Below, one piece after another: positions 23,593-33,301 of a DNA stretch of 64,000 bases. Where the stretch lies: contig CM069432.1 of the NCBI GenBank assembly GCA_035610365.1, positions 180,653,027-180,717,026 of the forward strand, given 5' to 3'. The notes beneath the pieces were generated by a model, which saw nothing but the letters and a program-made list of their open reading frames with translations, did not search any database and was not told the DNA's origin. The position numbers were made by a program, and so were the translations under genes. Within the stretch, counting starts at the first letter, position 1. Each line of letters begins with the position of its first letter. This stretch comes from Aquatica leii (taxonomy: Eukaryota > Arthropoda > Insecta > Coleoptera > Lampyridae).

Positions 23593-24298
23593 GTATGTAC
23601 TTAATGTTTTATCTTCGGGTTCTTTTAAATAATTAATTACCTTCAGTTTAGTTCTGTTTTTAATACTACACGTTACAATGATTTTATTAGAATACAATTC
23701 ATTTACGTTCTATCGTATATCTTAGGTTAACGTTCTGTCATACCCCCTCCGGCGTACCTTTCTCCACAGTTGCCAGACTTTACAAATAGTAGCACCTTCG
23801 TGATAGTACTGACAGAACACTTAAGTAATTAAAAACAAGTAAGTTACGAATTTATTGATGTCAAAATGTATAAAATAATATGTGATGTTTTCTTAATTTT
23901 TACCATACTTGGTTATTTCTATCACTGAATCATACTTTACCTGGTAAAACTCTCGAATGAATAAAACACTGTTTATTTTAAGAATTCAAGTTTATTTAAC
24001 TTTATTATTATGTCTACTAGATTCTTATTTTTAATGTTGATTTTTGGAATGTATTTTATAGCAGAAATGTTTTGTAATAAATATTTTTATATTATTATTA
24101 TTAATACCTATACCCTATATATAAAAACTCGTCAAATTATGACATGAAAAGTACGTCACTAAATGACGTCTTTGGTCTGTGACATTAGTATGTCTTTATG
24201 ACGAGAGAATGACGTCATAACTGGTCATTAAACTAGTCAGTTCTACTCATATAAAAACTGGTTTCTGACGTCATTTTGACGGCAGTTTGCTAGCTGGG

Positions 24299-24659
24299 AT
24301 AATAGCTAAAAATCCGTGCTTTAATTATGACTATCTGTTGGACACGTTTTAATATTAGTCAAGTTACTTTAGAAACGGAAATAATTTGTTTTTTTACTGA
24401 ATGGTAGTAGATAAGATTTTGTATTTATTACAAGTGTGATAAATACATGTTATCGCACTTTTACGATTAAGGCTATATATGGAACGCCGTTTTGCTTTTT
24501 ATTACTAAATTTAATTCCGTTGCATTCAAACAAATTTTAATTTTTATTAAGTTTATTTTTATGTTTGTCTATTTATTTTAGTAGATTTAAATGGTTTGTT
24601 GAACAAACTTAACACATTTAAATTGTTAAATAAAAACGTATTTACTGATGCAATACATT
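24299..24659. other. gene-less AT-rich interval
   Basis: No gene, RNA or repeat boundary was recognised. Confidence 0.6.
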
Positions 24660-24855
24660 TTGCTCAAAATTTTTGTTGATAATTTTAATTCTTCAATTTT
24701 AAATCAAGAATTATTTTTTCCAACAAACATATTAATTCTGAATTAAAATGTTTGTTGATAATTTTAATTCTTCAATTTTAAATCAAGAATAAAACTACCA
24801 ACAAACATATTAATTCTGAATTCAAATGTTTGTTGATAATTTTAATTCTTTAGAT
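24660..24855. repeat. 78-79-bp tandem repeat, about 2.4 copies
   Basis: Units start at TTTGTTGATAATTTTAATTC near 24672, 24751 and 24829, with ACAAACATATTAATTCTGAA in each full unit. Each unit contains complementary TGTTTGTTG and CAACAAACA stretches, so single units can fold on themselves. Confidence 0.85.
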
Positions 24856-25996
24856 TAGCTTAGTATTTACAATTTAACAAAATCTACAATGGCAAAATCT
24901 TATAATAGAGTAAATTTAAATGTACATTTATCGAGTAGAAGAGATCGTCACACTAGAAATTCATAAATAGTAAGTACATACTATATGTAATTTAAAGAAA
25001 GAAAATTTAAAATTATATTTTTATCAAGACATTCTGTAGATATATACATTACCAGATATGCTTACTGTAGAAACGCTTGCGACTGGGAAACGTGCTAATG
25101 TCAATAGGCGGAGTTCCATCCTTTCATCGCTCAAAACCGTACCATGTATCAAACTTAGATTTCAGCAAATGCAGCGATATAAATTCAAATTTGTTTGCCA
25201 TTTCCTGGTCGCATTTTCGAAAATAATTAAAAAAATTAAAATGTTACATGTTCTTACGATCTCTAAAATGGTGAGTAAAGGCTCATATTTTCGAAAACCA
25301 AATTTTTTTGTTTATTTTTAAAGCCTTAAAGACAATTTTAAAAAATGAGCTCTTTACCCCTTTGCAGCAATTTTTTTTATGAATTATAATAAAAACATCA
25401 ACATTTTTCATTCAAAAATAAATTCAGGAAATGGAAAAAACGAATTTCAGGCCGGACATACAGCCTTAAGGAATACGCTCAGACTTTTGTATGTTCTACA
25501 TCTACATATCATAATTATAAATATCATATCCTATTACACTTCGAATTTTTTTACATACTTTTTCATAACTGGCAGTTTTTCTTTTATTACTTTACAGTTT
25601 TATTGAAAAAATAATAGATAGAATATATTCGACTACTTTTTTGTGTTTCTTGTTAAATAAATAATGCGTGTCATTTACTTCAATTAATATTTTCAATTCA
25701 GAAAAAAAAACGATAATTGGAAATTAACTGCAAGTAATGGTTTTTATTGTTACTTCACAATTACGTGCAGTAGATTAAATAACTACCATTCCCTCATTTT
25801 TAAATAAAAATAGAAAACTCCAAAAAAGTAAAAATACAAATTAGTCCGTTTAAATAAATAAAGTGTAAATGAAATATTCATTCCATGTTGCAAATTAAGA
25901 TGCCGCTAAAAGATTAGTCTAAACCTAACCAAAGATAATAAAACGAATCTAACAGAATGCAAAAAAATGTCTTAACGTTACTGATAACAAAAAATC
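24856..25996. other. gene-less AT-rich interval
   Basis: No supported gene. A slightly less AT-rich patch at 25058-25200 has an 87-codon plus frame without recognisable features. Confidence 0.55.
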
Positions 25997-26004
25997 GTTT
26001 AAAC

Positions 26005-26683
26005 TAGTGATGGGATCATTCGAATGAAAAATAACCGATCATCCGGTTTTCAAAATAATCGTTGTAATTCGGTTATTACATAAGAGTATTCGAATAGAAA
26101 ATAATCGAAAACTATACGCCTGCGCCAGCAACTGAGTATGAATATATGTATTTCAATCAAATTATAAAAACCGACAGTATTCAGTATGTAGTATACAGTT
26201 ATCCATAATCGATATATGTACTATTACTACAGTGTGTATTTTAATGATTGTCCGGTGTTTGAATTTGCCGCTTGTAAAACGCCAAATTGAGAAATGAACT
26301 GTCAACGAACCAACATTGTTTGAATATAGTTACTAGAATGCGAACGCGGCAAATTCAAACACCGGACAATCATTAAAATACGCACTGTATAATCAAAAAG
26401 TATAATGTTAGCTATAATAAAACAGAACATGTGCGATTGTAATCAGACGGCAGTTATCTACTTTTATGTAATTTAAAAAAAATTATTAGGAAGTTAAAAT
26501 TTTTATAAGATTGGATTTTCAATTAAATAACCATTAGGAGAGTATGACGTGACGACTGTAAATATGAGATTGAGTACTGTTAAACAATTCAAATGATGAT
26601 GTTTCAAATAATCATTCGGTTTTTGAAATCACTCAAGTACTGAGTATTCGGTTATTGAAATAATTCGGTTATGCCCAACACTA
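26005..26683. mobile_element. hAT-type MITE, 679 bp
   Basis: Terminal inverted repeats TAGTGATGGGATCATTCG and, from the right, TAGTGTTGGGCATAACCG. The perfect 8-bp target duplication GTTTAAAC (25997-26004, 26684-26691) fits the hAT pattern with T at position 2 and A at position 7. Further internal ATAACCGAA/TTCGGTTAT motifs repeat near both ends. There is no coding region. A second MITE sits inside it. Confidence 0.88.
26230..26387. mobile_element. 158-bp Tc1/mariner-like MITE nested in the hAT MITE
   Basis: Almost entirely hairpin: 42-base inverted repeats (26230-26271 and 26346-26387) starting CAGTG(T/C)GTATTTTAATG, identical except for one base, around a 74-base loop. TA dinucleotides flank both ends (26228-26229 and 26388-26389), as expected for Tc1/mariner-type insertion. 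Confidence 0.88.
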
Positions 26684-26779
26684 GTTTAAACGTTATTGCA
26701 GTATTACCTATTACCTACAATATGGTTGTTCGTTAATTTTTGAAATCGTATGTTATAAAAAAAAGGTGAAATAATTAAA

Positions 26780-28724
26780 ACTCTCATTACTTATTGCTTA
26801 AACTTTTACAAAGAAATTTATTCCACCGAAACTTCAGTTACGCAACCATTTTTAGATTGCCAACATCCATATTTAGACAACAAAATATCTATTGAAGAGT
26901 TACAATTTTGTATTGCTACTTCCAAAAACAACAAAGCTCCAGGTTTAGACGGGATAAATAACGAATTTTACAAATATTTAACACCACAATGGGAACATTA
27001 TTTACTCAACATGTTTAACAATGTATTAACCAAAGAAAAAACACCTACAGCACGGTCAGCAGTACAGCTTTTTCATATACACAAAAAAGGAGATAAACTA
27101 AACCCGCATAACTACCGAGGCATCGCACTTATAAACTCTATCTGTAAAATTTTTACGCAAATTATCTACAACAGATTACAAACTTGGCGTGAACAGAATA
27201 ACATACTAGAAGAAAATTAAATGGGATTTCGAAAAAATAGAGGCCCTTTAGACAATATTTTTTCCTTGACAAGAACGCTACAAATACATTTACACAACAA
27301 AAGAAGAAATATATATGCTATATTTATAGATTTTAATAGAGCTTTTGATTGCATAAACCATAAAAAACTGTGGAAAAAACTATATAACTCAGGAATATCT
27401 TCGAAACTAGTAAGAATTTTACAAAGCTTATACGGAGAAGCTAAACTAAAAATAAAAACAAACTGGGAGGAAACCAATTTTATCGACATAACAAAAGGAG
27501 TACTACAAGGTGACATTCTAAGTCCACTGCTATTTAGTCTTTAGATTTGAAGAATCACCTATTGACGTTAATAGAAAACTTAAACTACTAGAATTTTATT
27601 GTAAAGAAAACCTACTGACCGTGAACTGCGATAAAACTAAAATATTAATTATTCATAAAGGACGTAGACCATCTTTAACTTTTAAGTACAAAAACAGAGA
27701 AATAGAAATTGTCAACAACTTTCGCTACGTTGGAATAACATTCTCATCATCTGGAAAATTTAACCTTGCAGCACAAAACAGTTTTAAAAAACCAGTGATA
27801 GCCACTCAAACAGTTAAGACAATATTACAAAAAACCAAATCAAATGGTTGGGATGAAAAAATCAGTTTACTAAACTTTACTATAAACGTTACCGCTTTAT
27901 ATGCCTCTGAAATCTGGGCAACAAGACAAGTCGAGACCGTGGAAAGATGCCAAATTGGTTATTTAAAATATATTCTCCAATCTTCAAAAACGACACCAAT
28001 TCATATGTTTCGTTTAGAGACAGGAACCAACCACATAGCAACAAAAATATGGAAACGAGCGTTAAACTGGTGGATGAAGGTCTTGGAAAACACCCGGCTT
28101 CCTAAACAACTGTATGACAGATTAGTAGTATTAGACACTACTCCAAATAATAACATCGACTTTAATTGGGCAACACAAATCAAAACTTTTCTTGGAGAAC
28201 TAGGATTCAGCAACATATGGATACAACAGACTCTAGATACAAACACTGCAAATATAATTATAGACAAATTTACTGAGAACATGCAACTTAGAATTTAGAG
28301 AATAATAAAATGTCTAAATACAACACTGTTTACAAACAATTAAAGACTAATTTTAACACAGAAAATTATTTAAAGACAAACTTACATTTTAGCAAAATTA
28401 GAACAATAGCCCAAATTCGATTAGCCAGTAAAAAACATAGGTATGTCTTTTTATTACAACAACATTAAATACTACATCAATGCAGAAGAAAACTGTACAA
28501 TCTGCAATAAACAAGAACGGGAAGATCTTTACCAACTTCTTGTCATCTGTCCAATTTATGAACCACTTAGACGTCAGTATTTAAGAAACTATATCCTGAC
28601 CATTCGACAAACAGAACTTGAACTTCACTTATTTCTCACAGACTTAAACGTAGAAAAAATTAATAATTTATATTTTTACATTGCAAATGTGTTAAAAATC
28701 CGTAGTTTTCTTATGAACGATTAA
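26780..28724 (+). pseudogene. LINE reverse transcriptase ORF lacking the catalytic box
   Basis: RT motifs in order: NNKAPGLDGINNEFYKYL (about 26930), FHIHKKGDKLNPHNYRGIAL (27070-27130), MGFRKNRGPLDNIF, IFIDFNRAFDCINH (with the first catalytic Asp) and GVLQGDILSPLLF (27500-27540). The frame then ends at 27542-27544 and resumes at LEFYCKENLLTVNCDKTKIL. The F/Y-A-D-D box that should lie between is deleted. One in-frame stop (27218-27220) sits where Gln is expected. After the thumb region come a stop, a frame change and a C-terminal segment CTICNKQEREDLYQLLVIC, a Cys-rich tail with Gln where His is usual. The copy is inactive. Confidence 0.85.
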
Positions 28725-28845
28725 ATGGTAACTAATAATTTGTTTCACTTTTTGAATCTAAACTTATGTTATTCTTATTATGTTAATTATTATTAGAATT
28801 ACTCAACCTCTTGTAAAATGATAATCTTCCTGTATACAATAAACA

Positions 28846-28848
28846 TTA

Positions 28849-28889
<41 letters not shown>
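28846..28889 (+). repeat. (ATT)n tail
   Basis: About fourteen ATT/TTA repeats with one G interruption near the start; probably the 3' tail of the LINE. Confidence 0.85.
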
Positions 28890-29715
28890 GCTTATAGAGC
28901 GCTTATAGTATTTAATTTTTACGTATTTACGAATTTTAATGCTATTTAACTATTCGTATTATTTAAAATGAACGTTTGATGCTATACTTTAACTTAGAAT
29001 CTTACACTGAGAGAAATGCAATTCTTATAACAAACAAATACGGATTTTGAAATGGTAAAATTGGCAAAATTATTCTTTTATTTAGATGCATTGAAATTTT
29101 ATTAAACAAAGACAATTGCTCTGTTTCTTATTACGAAACCCTTCGTTTAGAGCAGTTGTTTTGTACCAACAGCATCTTACTTTACACTATCCAATATAAC
29201 GTTGAATCATGAAGTTTTCACATTCAGCCAAACAAACCATGGTTTGATAACACCACAAAATAATTTAATCCTCACAATAAACTATTTATTAGCTACAAAC
29301 ATAGGTATCTTTACTACTTATAATGTCGTGCCTACGTGCCTATAACGTAAATATTAATTATGCATAAATAGCATAAATCCATTGCAATTTGTATTTTTCT
29401 GTGAGTGAAGTTTTAACTTAGGAATCATTTTGTGCGTTAGTTTTTATGTACAATTAACTTATAATTATTATAATTAGCTAGTTTTATCTAATGTTAATTT
29501 TCAAAATTGGCATATCAATGAATGAACACATAATGCAATAATGGAGTAAATGTGTTTTTACTTTTGTATCTGGGTTCCAGTTTCATTAATTATAGTTAGA
29601 TTCTTCAAATTTTATATGCGCTAAACGTTGCCATGCGTTAATGTATGATAAGATGATGTAACCATTATGTACCTCATGTAACTAAAAAAATATATTTACT
29701 AAAAGCAATCTTATA

Positions 29716-30637
29716 CAGTGGCGGCTGGTGGTCAATCATACCAGAGGGTCATTTTTAAATATTCAAAAAAACGCAATTATCACAAAAAGTAAAAAAAAAA
29801 CTTTTTTGCATTAAAGCGCTTTATATTTAAGATCTATTCCTCTATCTTTAGAATTAGCAAAATGATCGATAACAAGTTCATTAAAATTGTTTGTTTTCAA
29901 TTAAAGATTTTTCCATGTTTCTTCACATCCACAAATCCATTCTGATAAATCGTACATAGATTCTTTAAAATTACGGTGTACTTCTTTAGTTTTATGTTTA
30001 CTTGTTTGTCGAATTTGAAGTAAAGGCCGAGGACGACCATTGGTTTTAAATTCTAAACGTCTTTCAAAATTTAAACTTTTATAAGCGATTAATTTTTTTA
30101 TCAAACAAAAACGGTAATATGTACTTAAACATAATTAATTTTCTTTTAACTTGTGAAAGTCATTGACATTGGTTACAAACGAATATTATTAAACAAATAA
30201 AAAAACGAGTGCAAAGTTTGTCGTATGAGATAAAAAATGTGCATTTCAGCATTTTTGTTTTACAAACACGTATTGCGGAGATAATAATAAATGACGTAAG
30301 CATTGCATTGAGTACGCGAAATGGGACCCGGCTGACAACCGCAGAAACCATTTAGTTGTCTTTTTCTAATTCGCATAAGATTGTATTATGCGTGTTGCAC
30401 TCTTCACTACAGTAACTATCATTTACGATTCGGCTGCATTATATAATACAATATAATACACAGGGACTATAAAACACAACAGCCTCGGGTAAATTCGTAA
30501 GTTTTCGCATATGTTGCGCTTACAATGAAAATTGCAATGCAAACGCGAGTTCTTGTAATTTTAAAGTAAATAAAACAATTTTCTAATTCATTTTGGAGGG
30601 TCATTGTCCGATTGACCTAATAGAGAAGCCGCCACTG
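29716..30637 (-). mobile_element. hAT-type deletion derivative, 922 bp
   Basis: Ends CAGTGGCGGCTGGTGGTC and, from the right, CAGTGGCGGCTTCTC. A perfect 8-bp target duplication ATCTTATA lies at 29708-29715 and 30638-30645. It sits inside the TA-flanked element at 29005-30996. It keeps a small piece of a transposase gene on the minus strand, so it is an internally deleted copy of an autonomous hAT element. Confidence 0.9.
29901..30104 (-). pseudogene. N-terminal remnant of a TTF-type/ZMYM-like hAT transposase
   Basis: The frame MIKKLIAYKSLNFERRLEF continues through GRPRPLLQIRQTSKHKTKEV to SEWICGCEETWKNL. The last part matches the E-W-L-C-G-C-E motif that opens the TTF-type zinc finger in a large family of hAT-derived proteins. 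Only about 67 codons survive of a protein usually 500-800 residues long; the rest is missing, so no catalytic part remains. Confidence 0.6.
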
Positions 30638-30996
30638 ATCTTATATATATTTCGAAGAAGGGTTTAGTTTATTTGTGACAAACATATTCTCACGTGATGC
30701 AAGTCTTTCTGTATTTCTAACAAGGAAATATTTTGTTATGGTAAATAGATCATTTAGTTACATTAAAGAAATATTAGTTAATTTAACAATTAATTATATT
30801 ATCTGAAATATTGCAGTTTCTTAATATAAATTTATATTAAATTGAAACAAAGACATGCTAAAATTAACTAAAAAATATGTTTCAAACTGCTGGTTTATTT
30901 TCACTAAACACTATCTTTATTTCGCCATATTCAATTACACAATTTGTTTTAGAGTAATAAATTTAGTGTTCTGTGAAACAAACCTTTCTCTCAGTG

Positions 30997-31247
30997 TATT
31001 ATACACGTAGGAAGTTGTAAAAATTATTGGTCATAGCTGTGGGTAAAACTCGTGTTTTTTGCAGTTCAATTTTTAGTCATAATTTTTCCCAAAAAAAGAA
31101 CGAACTGCTTCGGTTTGGCGGATTCGGCTACGTTCGTAGAATTTTATGTATTCGGAAAAATTGGACACCAACTTCCTTTGCGCCATCTACGTCCAAAATT
31201 ACAATGAAAATTGTCGACATATTTGCCATAAAGATGCGTAACTATCC
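30997..31247. other. short unannotated interval
   Basis: A 76-codon plus frame (31027-31257) crosses it without recognised features. It ends in AACTATCC, the left target duplication of the next element. Confidence 0.4.
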
Positions 31248-31840
31248 CTTAGACTAGAAAAGAGAGGGGACTCGTAATACCGTGTACGTATGTGAAGAAA
31301 ATTGCCACCAATTACATATGACCAGTGGCGTCACCCAGAAAAATAAACAAGAGGTGTCCTTAGAACACTTGTGTAATCAAGAAATATCCGAATTTGTCTT
31401 TTTTGTTTAACAATTAAACAGTGTTGTACATTTGATGATATATTTTAATAATAATTCGATTCAAAACGTAAATGAACGGATGTTGTCCAATACTCCAGAC
31501 ATTTATCATCCACGTGCTACTATACTAATGCTTCTACGTATACAATATAAGTAAGCCATGAGAATTAATTTACATCTGGGACGTAATTCCCTGTTCTCTT
31601 TTATCATTGCGATTGCTGCAGTTAAAAGCACTACAATTAATTATTCTAACGGCGTCAGAAAACGATAGCGTTACATTTAGAAATAAAGCAAATAACGTAA
31701 TATCGCTAAAGGTGGCACTTGTATTGTTTGCCACCTTTTTAATGGTTGCCGAACGAAAAAGCGGCACATTCGGTATTCACGGCGTAGGTCGGGTATTACG
31801 AGTACCCTCTCTTTCCTAGTCTAACTACTACTACTACTAC
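31248..31840. mobile_element. 593-bp inverted-repeat element ending in (CTA)n
   Basis: TTAGACTAGAAAAGAGAGG and GACTCGTAATACC at the left are mirrored by GGTATTACGAGTACCCTCTC and CTAGTCTAA at the right. A (CTA)n stretch follows the right arm. AACTATCC occurs on both sides (31240-31247, 31841-31848), giving a probable 8-bp duplication. No transposase was seen. It inserted exactly next to the outer end of the long inverted repeat that starts at 31849. A CAGTGGCGTCACCCAG string at 31325 resembles a hAT end but has no partner. Confidence 0.65.
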
Positions 31841-32295
31841 AACTATCCGTTGTATTTAATTGAAATTTTTTTTAGATCGATTTAATCTACTTTGTTGGAT
31901 GAAAAAATGCAGCAAACGAGACATGTTTTAACCAAGTAATTGGTCTAGATCAAGCAAAACAAATTTGTAAAAATATTTTAAATTTAATTTATGGTAAGAG
32001 GCTTCAGAGTATTTTATAGTTTATAGGTTAAAACTTAAAACATTAACTTTATATGTATATTAACGTAATGTGATTTTAAGTGCATTACTGCCAAACTCGA
32101 CTTTCGTGTTGTATTTCATTTCACGACTATTTACAAAGCAATTCTTTATCCATAAGAAAAAATTCAAATTGTGGTGCAGCTTTACAACACGCAATAAACA
32201 CCAGGAGTAGTGGGTACGAAAGACGCCAATAAACATAAGGACAGAATGAATGCAAATAGGTCTTTTGTATTTTTTAAATTTTTTTTAGTACATAT

Positions 32296-33204
32296 TGTAG
32301 TGTTTTGGTAAATGAATCATATTTGTATAAAAATTCAATGACATTGCTCCGGCTAGCTCTATACAGTACAACCCACCTCTCAGGTATCAGAGTTTACCTC
32401 TATTGTGGGAGATGACAAATTTTATTTTAATCAATTTACGACAAAAAAAAAACACTTCATTTCACATAATTTAATTGAATGCGATCACCCCAAGATTCTA
32501 ACAAATAAGAAAACAACTTCTCTTACAAACTACATCGTCGGAGGTACCATCCAATCCATTTAACCGCTCTATGCTTGTTATGTATAACTAACTACCTTAT
32601 CCTATTGTTTACAATCAATTAATTCTAACCTGCACAATGCTGCTGTACCCTACACTCGAATTTCAGCTGTCGGACTTCTCAATTTACAAGTCTATTTTTC
32701 CATCACTGGTTTATTACAATCCTGGTATCCTTTATTTGTATCTACTTTGTCCATTAACACTTAACTACTCTTTATTTCACTTTACACCTGGTTTATTACA
32801 ATCTCTTCCTTTTCATTTTATTAAAATATCTCTTTTAAGAGAAACGTGCTTTTTATATTTCCTTCATTCTCTTCACCTCTTAATATTAATTTTCCTTTTT
32901 ACATCCCTTCCTTTCTTCGCTTCTTGTCCTTTTTATTAAAACGTATCACCAATCTTAGTGAGACATCATTAATTGTGCCCTTAATTTCTAAAAAATTCAT
33001 AGATTTTGGCAAAATTACTTTTTTTTTTATTTTTATTATTCTTTTCTTTCTTTTTTTTCGAAACCGTTAACAACCGTATCTAACAAAGTGTTTTTTTTTT
33101 ATCTTACAAAATCATTAATTCCCGGTTCCCTTTTTTTTAAATTATTACTTAAAAAAATTAATTATTGTTATACAAGTCTTTTTTCATATACTCACTACAC
33201 TACA
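32296..33204 (-). repeat. Gypsy-2 3' LTR
   Basis: 909 bases, TGTAGTG...CTACACTACA on the plus strand. The plus-strand frames inside it (for example 32637-32939) recur in the other LTR and are pyrimidine-rich shadows. Confidence 0.95.
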
Positions 33205-33207
33205 TAA

Positions 33208-33220
33208 TTATCCCCTCAAA
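33208..33220 (-). other. Gypsy-2 polypurine tract
   Basis: On the minus strand TTTGAGGGGATAA lies immediately before the 3' LTR, in the place of the plus-strand primer. Confidence 0.6.
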
Positions 33221-33301
33221 TTTTTATTAAAAAGAAAAGATTTCCTGTTTTTCTTTTTCTAAAAATTTTCTTACTCTAATTATTTAACGTGTGTACCTAT
33301 A

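Larger units (their letters stand above)
22770..24298 (+). mobile_element. CCCAGC-ended element A with TGACGT subterminal repeats
   Basis: Ends are ATCCCAGCCGGCAGGATG at the left and, reading inward from the right, ATCCCAGCTAGCAAACTG. Both flanks are crowded with TGACGT/ATGACGTCAT motifs (at least eight in about 180 bases on each side), which looks like transposase-binding subterminal structure. The middle holds a decayed coding exon (23384-23592). A target duplication is not clear: left TATAGC, right AATAGC. The ends resemble those of the element at 43610-48435. Confidence 0.65.
26775..28890 (+). mobile_element. non-LTR (LINE) retrotransposon, 5'-truncated and internally deleted
   Basis: Truncated at the 5' end within the RT N-terminal region and ending at the 3' side in an (ATT)n tract (28846-28889), a tail type common in LINEs of the jockey/I/R1 group. 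No target duplication was identified. Confidence 0.8.
29005..30996. mobile_element. TA-flanked DNA element with CACTGAGAGAAA ends
   Basis: CACTGAGAGAAATG at the left and its mirror CTTTCTCTCAGTG at the right, each next to TA (29003-29004, 30997-30998). This indicates Tc1/mariner-type insertion. Without the nested hAT element and its duplication it is about 1,062 bases. It has no transposase frame. An AT-rich interior makes up most of it. Confidence 0.75.

Noticed and set aside
23733..23826. GTTCTGTCATAC and GTACTGACAGAAC as ends of a small TTAA-flanked element
   Set aside because: Only about 12 bases pair and the TTAA positions are not symmetrical. Too weak to call.
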